From contig NZ_MDGR01000007.1 of assembly GCF_002742335.1 (NCBI RefSeq), positions 2,918,501-2,982,500 of the forward strand: 64,000 nt of DNA, in the 5' to 3' direction. The first letter of the stretch is position 1; each line of letters begins with the position of its first letter. A model generated the notes under the pieces. It was not told where the DNA came from and ran no database searches. It was given only the letters and a program-made list of their open reading frames with translations. Source of the stretch: Reichenbachiella sp. 5M10. GTDB taxonomy: Bacteria; Bacteroidota; Bacteroidia; Cytophagales; Cyclobacteriaceae. Shown here in pieces: positions 7,588 to 16,583 of this stretch. The position numbers and the translations under genes were made by a program.

Positions 7588-9084
7588 TTGAGCGTCAAAC
7601 TCTATTTCATCATCATGTTGTCTTTTTTACTAGGTTTATTCTTTGTTGCAGGCGAAACTTTCGCGAGCACCACAACGCCTAGCCAAGGCTTGGACAGTCT
7701 AAAAATACAGCTGGACACGACTCAAAACGTCGAATCACGGGCCGAACTTCTCTTTCTGATCGGAGATCAAGAAAGCAAAATAAATGGCACGACGGCACTC
7801 CCCTATTATGCGGAAATTTTAGAAATCGCCAGCGAAAAGAAAAACCCAGTCATGCGCTCCCGAGCATACAATCGCATCGGCGTGCTGTGGTACATCGAAA
7901 ACAACATGCACGAGTCGATGCGAAACTACTACCTGGCACTGGAAGGGCTCCGAGAAATACCCAGCAACTACGACCTGCTGTGCGGCATCAACAACAACAT
8001 CGCCTGGAATTTTCAAAAACAAAAAGACTACAAAAGAGCACTAGAATACTACAATACAAGTGAGCGTTTCTGTGAAATGTCCAATAACCAATCCATACTC
8101 GCTCATGTGCTCAACAACAAAGGTGTGGTCTTCAAAGACTTGAAAGAGTACGACAAAGCACTCTCTCAGCTCAAAAAGTCCCGTCAAATCAACAAGCAAC
8201 AAAACGACATCACACGGGAGCTATTCAACATCAACAACATCGGCGTAGTATACCAAGAGCAAGGACACTACGAAACAGCCAACAAGTATTTCATTCAGGC
8301 TCTCATCCTCAACCAAAAACGGCAAGATCATTTTGAAGCGACCAACAACCTGATGAACCTGGGCAAATCCTACTACATGCTCCATCAATACAACGCAGCT
8401 GAAGACACCCTCAAACATGCTCTGCGACTTTCTGAAATCACCCGATCCGTACCGCAACGTCACGAAATCCTCAACTACCTCTACCAAGTCAAAGAAAAAC
8501 AACAGGACTATCAAGAAGCCCTTCACTACTACACCGAATACAATAACCTAGAAGACAGCCTATTCAAGCAAGGACAGTATACTGACCTCATCGAATTAGA
8601 AGCCAAATACAAATCGGCACAGAACGAACGTATCCTACAGGAATCTCAAAATCAGCTACTCAAACAGCAATACATCAACACCTTGTTTTTGATCGCCCTG
8701 CTATTTGCGCTCCTTTTCATCGGGATCCTGATCTGGATCTACACCAACAAAAAACGCAACGAGAAAAAACTCATTGCCCTCAACAAAGAGATCGACGAGC
8801 AGAATGACAAAATTCAAACGATCAACCACAACCTCGAAAAAACGGTCAATGATAGAACCAAGGTCATCCGTGAACAAAACGAACACCTTCGTGAATTTGC
8901 CTACATGAATTCGCACAACATCCGACGTCCTCTTTCCAATATACTCGGTTTGCTCAGCTTGATCGAGGAAGAAACAGACCCACAAAAGATCAAGGAACTC
9001 ACCTCATTGGCCAATGAAACGGCGACAGAAATGGATGAAATCATCCAGGAAGTCAACCAGCAACTCCGAGAAGAGAAACTTTAG
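7588..9084 (+). CDS. TPR sensor protein with HisKA-like domain but no ATPase domain
   Basis: A 498-residue protein: signal peptide (to about residue 27), periplasmic tetratricopeptide repeats (about 50-320, with NNIAWNFQKQKDYKRALEYY-type repeats), one membrane helix (about 352-372), a coiled coil (375-430) and a C-terminal helical hairpin containing NSHNIRRPLSNILGL with His443. That hairpin is the dimerisation/phosphotransfer part of a histidine kinase. The protein stops about 55 residues after it, with no N, G1 or G2 boxes of an ATPase domain. It could be a phosphotransfer or dimerisation partner for another kinase rather than a kinase itself. The start used is TTG, which gives a Lys-containing signal-peptide n-region; ATG at 7612 is the alternative. 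It is not obviously cotranscribed with hemE downstream. Confidence 0.75.
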   Translation: MSVKLYFIIMLSFLLGLFFVAGETFASTTTPSQGLDSLKIQLDTTQNVESRAELLFLIGDQESKINGTTALPYYAEILEIASEKKNPVMRSRAYNRIGVLWYIENNMHESMRNYYLALEGLREIPSNYDLLCGINNNIAWNFQKQKDYKRALEYYNTSERFCEMSNNQSILAHVLNNKGVVFKDLKEYDKALSQLKKSRQINKQQNDITRELFNINNIGVVYQEQGHYETANKYFIQALILNQKRQDHFEATNNLMNLGKSYYMLHQYNAAEDTLKHALRLSEITRSVPQRHEILNYLYQVKEKQQDYQEALHYYTEYNNLEDSLFKQGQYTDLIELEAKYKSAQNERILQESQNQLLKQQYINTLFLIALLFALLFIGILIWIYTNKKRNEKKLIALNKEIDEQNDKIQTINHNLEKTVNDRTKVIREQNEHLREFAYMNSHNIRRPLSNILGLLSLIEEETDPQKIKELTSLANETATEMDEIIQEVNQQLREEKL

Positions 9085-9138
9085 TCTTCCGCCCTTCGGA
9101 ATAGTCTCTCTCGGTTTACTTCTAGAGTTTTTGAATTG

Positions 9139-9146
9139 TATATTTG
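9139..9146 (+). promoter_or_regulatory. Candidate -7 box (TATATTTG) for hemE
   Basis: Full match to TAnnTTTG, ending 21 bases before the hemE ATG. A weak -33 partner, TTTA at 9115-9118, sits 20 bases upstream. The box overlaps an upstream TTG start candidate, supporting ATG 9168. Confidence 0.45.
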
Positions 9147-9167
9147 CAGCAAAATTCAAAGACGCGT

Positions 9168-10196
9168 ATGACACTTCAAAATGACTTACTGATTCGGGCA
9201 GCCAAAGGAGAAAAAACAGAACGAGTACCTGTATGGCTCATGAGACAAGCGGGACGTATACTACCCGAGTACCGTGCAGTCCGTAGTAGTGTCAGTGGAT
9301 TCATTGAGCTCGCCAAAACTCCCGAGCTTGCCGCAGAAGTGACCATTCAGCCCGTCGATCTCTTGGGCGTAGATGCAGCGATCATCTTTTCTGACATCCT
9401 CGTCATCCCAGAAGCCATGGGACTCCCCTACCAAATGGTAGAAAAGAAAGGACCGTGGTTTGAAAATACCGTATCGTCCACGAGTGATCTAGCCAAGATA
9501 CACTTGGCCGAACCCGAACAAGACCTATCCTATGTACTGGATGCGATCAAGATCACCAAGAAAGAATTGAATGGCCGTGTGCCCTTGATTGGCTTTGCAG
9601 GAGCACCATGGACCATTTTTTCATACATGGTCGAAGGAGCAGGTAGCAAAACCTTCTCCAAAGCCAAAAAAATGCTCTACGCCGAACCAGAGCTCTCACA
9701 TCAACTCCTGCAAATGATCACCGAGAGTACAATCCGATACCTCAAAGCGCAGATTGAAGCAGGAGCGGACTTGATACAGATTTTTGACTCATGGGCCGGC
9801 ATATTGTCCCCCGAACAATACGATACCTTCGGACTCAAATACATCAGCCAAATCTGCAACGCCATCAACGATGTACCAGTCACAGTCTTTGCCAAAGGGG
9901 CCTTTTTTGCACGCAAGCGCATGGGGACGCTCAACTGCGAGACCATTGGCCTAGACTGGAACATGAGCGTATCTGCTTCGCGTCGACTCATAGGAGACTC
10001 CAAGACACTGCAGGGCAATCTTGACCCCTGCGTACTCTACAGTTCTGATGAAGAAATCGAAAAGAGAACCATCCAAATGCTAGAAGCTTTTGGAGGACAC
10101 AAACACATCGCTAATCTTGGGCACGGCGTCTATCCAGACATTCACCCTGACAAAGTCAAAGTCTTCATCGAAACGGTAAAGAATTGGAGAGCCTAG
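9168..10196 (+). CDS. hemE: Uroporphyrinogen decarboxylase
   Basis: A 342-residue cytosolic enzyme that removes the four acetate carboxyls of uroporphyrinogen III to give coproporphyrinogen III in haem synthesis. Signatures: [16 protein letters not shown] near the N-terminus (substrate-binding Arg residues and Gly-rich loop), [12 protein letters not shown] with the essential Asp, [16 protein letters not shown] in the middle, and [15 protein letters not shown] near the C-terminus. Length is usual for the family. ATG 9168 is chosen because a TAnnTTTG box lies just upstream and a frame from TTG 9144 adds only eight unconserved residues. Other hem genes are not adjacent. Haem supply matters to the nine-haem nrfHA products encoded in the same window, but no direct link is visible. 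Confidence 0.95.
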   Translation: MTLQNDLLIRAAKGEKTERVPVWLMRQAGRILPEYRAVRSSVSGFIELAKTPELAAEVTIQPVDLLGVDAAIIFSDILVIPEAMGLPYQMVEKKGPWFENTVSSTSDLAKIHLAEPEQDLSYVLDAIKITKKELNGRVPLIGFAGAPWTIFSYMVEGAGSKTFSKAKKMLYAEPELSHQLLQMITESTIRYLKAQIEAGADLIQIFDSWAGILSPEQYDTFGLKYISQICNAINDVPVTVFAKGAFFARKRMGTLNCETIGLDWNMSVSASRRLIGDSKTLQGNLDPCVLYSSDEEIEKRTIQMLEAFGGHKHIANLGHGVYPDIHPDKVKVFIETVKNWRA

Positions 10197-10215
10197 TAAG
10201 AGACAACTAGCTCTC
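10187..10215. terminator. Hairpin spanning the stop codons of two convergent genes
   Basis: GAGAG plus CTAGT (10187-10197, one bulged C) pairs with ACTAG plus CTCTC (10206-10215) around an 8-base loop. It contains the hemE stop (10194-10196) and the stop of the hybrid kinase (10207-10209). No T-tract on either side, so termination function is uncertain. Confidence 0.4.
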
Positions 10216-12594
10216 TGAGAGGGCTTGTTCTCTCTTCTCTATGTGAATTCTTATTTTGTTGTATAAGTCTTCTGGCTCAAAAGGCTTAGTGATGAAATCA
10301 TTCATTCCACACTCGAAGACCTTGTCCCCAACATCCAGCATCACGGATGCAGTCAGCGCCAAGATGGGTATCTCAAGACCGCCTTTTCGCAACTCACGTG
10401 AAGCCGTATAACCATCCATCACGGGCATTTGCAAATCCATCAAGATCAAATCGTACTCAACTGTAGCTGTTTTTTCCAAAGCCTCTCGGCCATTTTCAGC
10501 CACGTCTACATCGATATCCCATCGTGACAAGAACTTCTTGGCTACCATGACATTGACGGGATTATCCTCTACCAACAGGATTTTCTTCCCTTCGAGTTCG
10601 TTGCGATCTACTTTTATCGTTTCTGACACTTTCTCTTGCGTTTCGCTGATCTGAAAAGTTTGTGTAAAGTAAAAACGAGAGCCCTGTCCCTCTATACTAA
10701 ACACGTTGATTTTAATTTTTTGAAGATCCAGTATCCGCTTGGTAATCGATAGACCAAGACCTGTCCCCCCGTATTGACGCGTCGTAGATGTCGATGCTTG
10801 CGAAAAGCTATCAAAGATCTTATCCTGCTTGTCTTTAGGAATTCCAATACCCGAATCTTCGACAGTAAACTTGATCGACACCCGCTGTTTGGTCAACATT
10901 ATTTTGGTCAAACTTAGAGTTACTCCCCCTTCATTGGTAAACTTGATTGCATTGCCAATCAAGTTGGTCAATATCTGGCTCATCCGTAAACCGTCACAGA
11001 CTACAAACTTAGGAATGTCTTCATCATATATAACGTTTAGATAGATATTTTTCTCTCTTGCCTTGGTTTCTTGTGCCTTGGCGATATTTTGACATACCTC
11101 TACGATATTGACATCTACATATTCAAATTCTATTTTACCCGCATCGAGTTTGCTATAATCCAATACGTCATTGATCAGTACGTGCAGATGCTCTGCCGAA
11201 AATTTCAAGGTTTTGAGATCATCTACATGCTCCTTTTTCGGTTCATCCCCGATCAAATAGTTGGTCAAACCTATCACAGCATTGAGTGGTGTCCTGATCT
11301 CATGTGAGATCATTGACAAGAAATCCGACTGTGACTTGGCTGCTGACTCGGCCTTTTCCTTCGCAATTTCGATTTTGCGGTTGTAACGATAAAATAGGAT
11401 AATAGACTGGATAAAAAAGAACTGCTGATACCCCACGAAATAAAACATCAAAGACGCACGTGCCCACCCAAAATACTCCAGCACTCCGGTTGCCATCACA
11501 AAAAACAGCACACTCGAACTCACCAAGGACAATTTGGACCCTTCACGCTTTCGCATCACCGCTACCACATATGTACCAAACATGTACACAAAGCAGAACA
11601 GCATAAATACCACGAATGGAGTCGCTAGCTCAGAAAAAACACGTACAGAAAAGAAAATACTCGTCACGATACATATCCCACAAAATGCCGTCGAGATGAA
11701 CAAAAAGACTTTGGAGGTTTCTTTCTTGTACAAGTGATACGAATAGAAGGAAAAAGACCATGCGGACAAAAACATCGTGATATACTCTAGTCTGAGCGTC
11801 AATTCCCAGGGCAATGTCGGCACCAGCGCATGAAAAGTATAGTTGCCAGAACCGATCGCACGGTAGCTATAAAATAGGCAAAACAACGCATAGAAAAATA
11901 TCTGCTTCTCATGTCTCCCAAAGGAAAACAACACCATAAAGAACAAACCCACAAAAAACAAACTGGATGCCATGATGAGGTCATTCGCCTCCTCTCGACG
12001 CTTTTGTGTCTGCATGATCACCTTTTCGCCCAGTTCGATAGGTGCCAGTGCCCCTCCTCTCGAATGCTGAAAATTGGATATCTGCAGGACGATATCCAAT
12101 GTATCGTTGGTGATTTTGAGGTCTCGGGTGATCAACTCCCAATGAGGGTTAGATGTCAAAGCATTTTTCCCTACTTGACCATTGGCTGAGATATACTCCC
12201 CGTTGATAAATAAGATGTACGAACTGTAAAAATGAGGGACTGAAATTGCCAATTCAGGCGTGACAGAATTGAGAACTACACGCAAACGCTGTGTAGCAAA
12301 CCCACGGTTGGTGATGACAGCATTGGCGATTGTATCGTTTTTCCAAAGTTTGGGGAATTGACGAAAAATTGGCGTATAGTTTCCCGAATCGAATTCATTG
12401 GGAAAAATGAGCTGCTCCCAATAAAACTCCCACTCTCCGTCTAGACTAATGGGAGCACTTTTCTGAAACTCCCAACCACGAAGATCCAAGAAACCCTTTT
12501 CTATTTGAGGCACCTTCTTCGTTTCGGCTTGTAAATCAATGCTGTAGCTACAAAAGCACAACGAAAGGCAAATAAGTAGGAGATTAGTTTTCAA
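10207..12594 (-). CDS. 7TM-DISM hybrid sensor histidine kinase/response regulator
   Basis: A 795-residue membrane sensor. Order: signal peptide (1-24), extracellular jelly-roll sensing domain of the 7TMR-DISM type (about 30-190), seven membrane helices (about 205-405), HisKA with phosphorylated His in SMISHEIRTPLNAVIG (near residue 429), HATPase with DSGIGIP and YGGTGLGLSI, and a C-terminal receiver with LILMDLQMPVMDG (phospho-Asp near 720) and a KPFEP loop. Such hybrids sense an extracellular, often carbohydrate-like ligand. No DNA-binding domain is fused, so output is by phosphorelay or protein contact. The only usable start is TTG at 12594, because an in-frame stop lies five codons upstream and no ATG precedes the signal peptide. 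It is convergent with hemE, and the aminotransferase gene lies upstream on the same strand beyond a terminator. Confidence 0.9.
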   Translation of the reverse strand: MKTNLLLICLSLCFCSYSIDLQAETKKVPQIEKGFLDLRGWEFQKSAPISLDGEWEFYWEQLIFPNEFDSGNYTPIFRQFPKLWKNDTIANAVITNRGFATQRLRVVLNSVTPELAISVPHFYSSYILFINGEYISANGQVGKNALTSNPHWELITRDLKITNDTLDIVLQISNFQHSRGGALAPIELGEKVIMQTQKRREEANDLIMASSLFFVGLFFMVLFSFGRHEKQIFFYALFCLFYSYRAIGSGNYTFHALVPTLPWELTLRLEYITMFLSAWSFSFYSYHLYKKETSKVFLFISTAFCGICIVTSIFFSVRVFSELATPFVVFMLFCFVYMFGTYVVAVMRKREGSKLSLVSSSVLFFVMATGVLEYFGWARASLMFYFVGYQQFFFIQSIILFYRYNRKIEIAKEKAESAAKSQSDFLSMISHEIRTPLNAVIGLTNYLIGDEPKKEHVDDLKTLKFSAEHLHVLINDVLDYSKLDAGKIEFEYVDVNIVEVCQNIAKAQETKAREKNIYLNVIYDEDIPKFVVCDGLRMSQILTNLIGNAIKFTNEGGVTLSLTKIMLTKQRVSIKFTVEDSGIGIPKDKQDKIFDSFSQASTSTTRQYGGTGLGLSITKRILDLQKIKINVFSIEGQGSRFYFTQTFQISETQEKVSETIKVDRNELEGKKILLVEDNPVNVMVAKKFLSRWDIDVDVAENGREALEKTATVEYDLILMDLQMPVMDGYTASRELRKGGLEIPILALTASVMLDVGDKVFECGMNDFITKPFEPEDLYNKIRIHIEKREQALSES

Positions 12595-12657
12595 TCTGAA
12601 TCATTCAGTTAGTTGTGAATGATAAAACTAATGAAATCAGACGATAATCAAAGGAAT

Positions 12658-12684
12658 AGAGGGGCTAAACGTCTCAGCCCCTCT
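12658..12684 (-). terminator. Hairpin terminator after the aminotransferase gene
   Basis: Nine-base GC-rich arms AGAGGGGCT (12658-12666) and AGCCCCTCT (12676-12684) with a 9-base loop, 8 bases past the aminotransferase stop; read on the minus strand it is followed by a short T-rich stretch. It separates this gene from the hybrid kinase gene downstream. Confidence 0.7.
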
Positions 12685-12692
12685 ACAATCAG

Positions 12693-13886
12693 TTACTTCA
12701 ATTTTGCGGCAGCCTCTTTGATGCGGCTAATCGCAGTTCTTAGGTCTTCTTCTGAAGCGGCATAAGACAATCTCAAACAATCCGGATCACCGAAAGCCTC
12801 TCCTGTCACCAACGAGACGTGCGCTGTCTCTAGCATGTATAAGCAAAAATCAGAGGCGTTGTTGATGGTTACGTTTCCATCTGATTTGCCGAAGTACTCG
12901 CTCACATCAGGGAAGAAATAAAACGCTCCTTGCGGCATATTCACTTTGAAACCTGGGATATCACTCAACAATCCGTGCACCAACTCTCTACGCTTGCCGT
13001 ACTCAGCAGTCATCTCTCTAGTAGGAGCTAAATCAGTAGTCAGAGCAGTATAGGTCGCGCGCTGTGCGATAGAGCAGTTGGCAGAAGTCAATTGACCTTG
13101 GATCTTGTTGCAGGCTTTGGCCAACCAAGTCGGTGCGCCGATATAGCCTACTCTCCATCCAGTCATTGCAAAACCCTTCGCTACTCCGTTGACGGTGACC
13201 GTCTTGTCTTGCATCCCTTCGATAGCTCCGATGCTCGCGTGTCCTCCAGAAAAATTGATATGCTCATAAATCTCATCAGAGATCACCAAGATGTCATGCG
13301 GTTTCAAAACCTCAGCAATCGCTTCGAGTTCTTCCTGTGTAAATACAGACCCTGTAGGGTTGCATGGAGAAGAGAATATCAATGCTTTTGTTTTGTCCGT
13401 AATGGCAGCTTTGATTTGCTCCGCTGTTGCTTTGAAATCGTTTTCAATCCCTCCTTTGACCAGCACTGGAGTTCCTTCGGCCAATTCGATAAGCGCAGTA
13501 TAACTCACCCAAAACGGGGACAATACAATCACTTCGTCACCTGGGTTGAGGATTGACAAAAAAACATTCGCTATAGACTGCTTCGCGCCGTTTGATACGA
13601 CGATTTGATCTGGCGAGTAAGTCAACCCATTTTCCTTTTTGAATTTTTCGGAAATGGCCTCTCTCAAGTCCGCATAACCATTGACTGGTGGGTATGCGAA
13701 GTACTTCTCTGAATCAATAGCCTGCTTGGCACCTTCTTGGATGTGCTTTGGAGTTTTGAAATCTGGCTCTCCTAAACTAAGACTGATGACGTCAATTCCT
13801 TTGGCCTTGAATTCTCTTGCTTTGGCAGCCATAGCCAAAGTGGCAGATTCTGCCATGTTTTTGATTCTGTTTGAAAGTTGTTCCAT
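12693..13886 (-). CDS. Class I aspartate/prephenate-type aminotransferase
   Basis: A 397-residue PLP enzyme of fold type I. Visible motifs: SLGEPDFKTPKHI (37-49), SNGAKQSI (98-105), SSPCNPTGSVF (172-182, PLP-contacting Asn), ISDEIYEHINF (202-212, PLP-ring Asp204), and VAKGFAMTGWRVGY (235-248) with Schiff-base Lys237. CLRLSYA near the C-terminus carries the Arg that binds the substrate alpha-carboxylate. This pattern is the 1-beta/1-gamma aspartate aminotransferase group, interconverting aspartate and oxaloacetate with glutamate/2-oxoglutarate; some members also use prephenate. Single-gene unit with its own TAGTTTTG box and terminator. Confidence 0.9.
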   Translation of the reverse strand: MEQLSNRIKNMAESATLAMAAKAREFKAKGIDVISLSLGEPDFKTPKHIQEGAKQAIDSEKYFAYPPVNGYADLREAISEKFKKENGLTYSPDQIVVSNGAKQSIANVFLSILNPGDEVIVLSPFWVSYTALIELAEGTPVLVKGGIENDFKATAEQIKAAITDKTKALIFSSPCNPTGSVFTQEELEAIAEVLKPHDILVISDEIYEHINFSGGHASIGAIEGMQDKTVTVNGVAKGFAMTGWRVGYIGAPTWLAKACNKIQGQLTSANCSIAQRATYTALTTDLAPTREMTAEYGKRRELVHGLLSDIPGFKVNMPQGAFYFFPDVSEYFGKSDGNVTINNASDFCLYMLETAHVSLVTGEAFGDPDCLRLSYAASEEDLRTAISRIKEAAAKLK

Positions 13887-13916
13887 TTCGTGTTTTCAAT
13901 CTAAAATTTGATAGCA

Positions 13917-13924
13917 CAAAACTA
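13917..13924 (-). promoter_or_regulatory. Candidate -7 box (TAGTTTTG) for the aminotransferase
   Basis: Full match to TAnnTTTG on the minus strand, 30 bases before the ATG. A TTTC at 13948-13945 lies 20 bases further upstream. The same octamer precedes clpS and gldA in this window. Confidence 0.45.
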
Positions 13925-14020
13925 GACAAGCTTTCTAGAAGGGAGAAAGGAATAAGTTTTAAAAATTTAACACTATGGTTAAAGTTTGTTCAAATTAGCG
14001 TACAAAAGCCACACAGGTAA

Positions 14021-14794
14021 TTACTTATTCATCCATTGCTTAAATGCTCTAATCTCCGTTTTTGTGACAGAAACATTTGAATTATCAGGTGGGCTAGGAA
14101 CCAATTCTACTTGCAATTTAGTATTGGCAAGTATTTCCACACGTTTTATCGCGTGAATATTGACGGCATAATTTCTATTTATTCTAAAAAACCGCTTGGG
14201 GTCTACTTTGGTAATGACACCTCTAATCGTATCATCATACAAATAGCTTTCCCTATTGAAGGTATAAATAAATAGATGCTTACCAGAGCCATAGAAGTAT
14301 GCAACATCCTCTATCTTGAGTGTTTTCAGGTCGTATCCATGTTTGACGAGAAACTGCTGCTGATATTTTTGTCCTCCCTTCAACTCTTTTGAAATAGAAG
14401 CAATTTGATCACTACTCAAACGAATGCTCATGTTTTTCAACTTCAGCAGAGCCTCATGAAGATCTCTTTCATCAAAAGGCTTGAGCAGATAGTCGATGGT
14501 GAATAGTTTGAAAGCTTCTAGCGTATAAGTGTCGTAGGCCGTAGTGAAAATTATAGGCGCCTTGATTTCTACTTGTTCCAATATTTCCAAGCTGCTCCCA
14601 TCTGCCAGATGAATATCCAGAAAAATAAGATCCGTCTCATGATTAATGAAATATTGAACGGCGCTATCCACGGACTCCAATACAATGATTTCCTTGATTG
14701 GCAATACATCCTGCTGGAGCAACGTTCGTTTCAAGAACTCTGCCGCGGGCGATTCATCTTCTACTATCGCTACATTTATTCCTTTCTCCCCCAT
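14021..14794 (-). CDS. LytTR-family response regulator
   Basis: A 257-residue two-component regulator. The receiver domain (1-120) has the acidic pair in VEDE, phospho-acceptor Asp60 in DLIFLDIHLADG and Lys in LLKPF. The C-terminal LytTR DNA-binding domain (about 150-255) has LKIEDVAYFYGSGKHLFIYT, the FFRINRNYAVNIHAIKRVE core and beta-strands to the end. These regulators bind paired short direct repeats as dimers. It is divergent from the LytS-type kinase gene with 133 bases between starts, the usual arrangement for a cognate pair, and likely controls the metalloprotease-SusCD run next door (inference from position). Confidence 0.93.
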   Translation of the reverse strand: MGEKGINVAIVEDESPAAEFLKRTLLQQDVLPIKEIIVLESVDSAVQYFINHETDLIFLDIHLADGSSLEILEQVEIKAPIIFTTAYDTYTLEAFKLFTIDYLLKPFDERDLHEALLKLKNMSIRLSSDQIASISKELKGGQKYQQQFLVKHGYDLKTLKIEDVAYFYGSGKHLFIYTFNRESYLYDDTIRGVITKVDPKRFFRINRNYAVNIHAIKRVEILANTKLQVELVPSPPDNSNVSVTKTEIRAFKQWMNK

Positions 14795-14801
14795 TGATTG
14801 T

Positions 14802-14809
14802 CAAAAATA
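14802..14809 (-). promoter_or_regulatory. Candidate -7 box (TATTTTTG) for the LytTR gene
   Basis: Full TAnnTTTG match on the minus strand only 7 bases before the ATG. No convincing upstream box. If real, the mRNA would have almost no leader. Confidence 0.3.
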
Positions 14810-14927
14810 ACCACAGCTCCTCGCATAAGGTTCATTTGCATTTGGTAATTCTACTATTTCATCAAAATTCTACAGATTTGTTCTCCCTTTTCATCTATAC
14901 TTGGTCCATTCCAACATTACTCCCATT

Positions 14928-16478
14928 ATGCTTGATACTTTCATCCGATTTGTCAACAGAGGCAACAAATATCTATCAGCACTTTTTGTAGTAGTTCTTA
15001 TAGCTATTGCGACTACTTTTTTCCTCACTGACCTTATCTCAGACCAGGTCAACCAAGCCAACAACAATGTGGCCACACATAGCTTCCAAAACAAATACCA
15101 AAACATCAAGCATGAATTTTCTCTCTATCTCAAACCCATCACCAATGCACAGCTTTTTGCTAGGACCAACGACTCAAGCGTAGCTGATTATGTAGAAAAA
15201 GTCCTGCAAGCGCAATCCATGGATAGCCTAGTTTATCGAAACTGGTACTTTATCGAAACCAACGGAGACATTGGCAAAGCATATTTCAATTCCCGAAAAG
15301 AGCACGACTCCTCTTCATTCACCTCTTGGAGGTACGAAAGAAGTAGTATAATCAAAGACGAGCAAGGCGCATATTATTGGCGAAATCAGAGTCTCATAGA
15401 GACAGAGCAAGGCAGTATTCATATGGGGTATGATCTTGATTTGGTACGCTTGCATGATTACATAGGAGATTTGGATTCCTATGCCATCAGCTATGCTTAT
15501 GTCTTTGACCAAAAAGGGATGTGCTTGCTACACCCAGATGTGACACGCATTGGACAAAATGTATTTGATTTCAATCTAATAGAACCCGCAGACACTACAT
15601 TCAATGAACGCAACTATTCTAAACGAGTAGTTAAATCTGAATATCTCCAAATCAATGTAACCAACTACATACGCAAATTACAAATTGGTGGGTCTACGTG
15701 GTTTGTTTCGGTCAATTTCCCCAACAGTATTCATGAAGAGGATATCAACCTGATCAAGAAGTACGTGACTATTATATACATCGTATCGACATCCCTTCTC
15801 CTATTTTTATTCTACTTCTTCAGTTTCAGACTCAGGCGCGAGTATCGAGAAAAAGAACAGCTACAACAAGAAAAGTCCGCCCTAGCCTTGCAAAAGGAAG
15901 TAGCAGAAAAACAAAATGCCTACTTCCAACTACAGCAGCTCAAAAACCAAATCAACCCACACATGCTGTTCAATTCTCTGAACACACTGTACACTCTGGT
16001 AGACAAGGATCAAAACCTCTCCAAACAGTTCGTTCATAAACTTTCGAAACTCTATAGGTACCTGACCGACCGGCCCGAAAACAACATATGCACAGTAAAT
16101 GATGAACTCGAGATCGTGAGAGAATATTTATTCATGCAAAAAATCCGTTTTGACAATCGACTAGTTTTTGAAGTCGAAATAATGGCGCAGGCATCCCTCT
16201 ACCAAAAAGTCCCCTACCTAGCTGTACAGACCGTAGTAGAAAACGCCATAAAACATAATATAGCTACGACTGACACCCCTCTGATTATTACCATCATGGT
16301 AGACACGGATCTACTGACCGTAAAAAACAACTACCAGCCCAAAAGAGTAACCCAAGATTCCGGAGAACAATTTGGTTTGCGCTACTTGCGTAGTATCTAC
16401 GAGTATTACCATTGTGACAATTTTGGCAGTTATATAGAAAACGGTCATTTCAACTGTCAACTCCCCTATTTGACATAA
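14928..16478 (+). CDS. Cache-domain LytS/YehU-type sensor histidine kinase
   Basis: A 516-residue membrane kinase. Helix 1 (about 15-37), an extracytoplasmic Cache-like sensor (about 40-265, including YAYVFDQKGMCLLHPD and a following IGQNVFD), helix 2 (about 280-300), a coiled coil, then the His_kinase domain with QLKNQINPHMLFNSLNTL (His near 345) and a HATPase with the N box VVENAIKHN. The ATPase lid ends in a reduced FGLRYLRSIYEYY, common in this family. It should phosphorylate the divergent LytTR regulator. ATG 14928 is preferred to a TTG at 14901 because it starts just before the first helix. The Cache fold suggests a small-molecule ligand such as an amino acid or organic acid. Confidence 0.88.
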   Translation: MLDTFIRFVNRGNKYLSALFVVVLIAIATTFFLTDLISDQVNQANNNVATHSFQNKYQNIKHEFSLYLKPITNAQLFARTNDSSVADYVEKVLQAQSMDSLVYRNWYFIETNGDIGKAYFNSRKEHDSSSFTSWRYERSSIIKDEQGAYYWRNQSLIETEQGSIHMGYDLDLVRLHDYIGDLDSYAISYAYVFDQKGMCLLHPDVTRIGQNVFDFNLIEPADTTFNERNYSKRVVKSEYLQINVTNYIRKLQIGGSTWFVSVNFPNSIHEEDINLIKKYVTIIYIVSTSLLLFLFYFFSFRLRREYREKEQLQQEKSALALQKEVAEKQNAYFQLQQLKNQINPHMLFNSLNTLYTLVDKDQNLSKQFVHKLSKLYRYLTDRPENNICTVNDELEIVREYLFMQKIRFDNRLVFEVEIMAQASLYQKVPYLAVQTVVENAIKHNIATTDTPLIITIMVDTDLLTVKNNYQPKRVTQDSGEQFGLRYLRSIYEYYHCDNFGSYIENGHFNCQLPYLT

Positions 16479-16583
16479 AGACTTTTGCTTTACTCCGCTT
16501 TTTGTCCGCCTTACTCCATCTGATTTTTCATAAACATCTGTTACAAGCATATTTAGGAATTATTAACAGCAGATTTGAGATTT

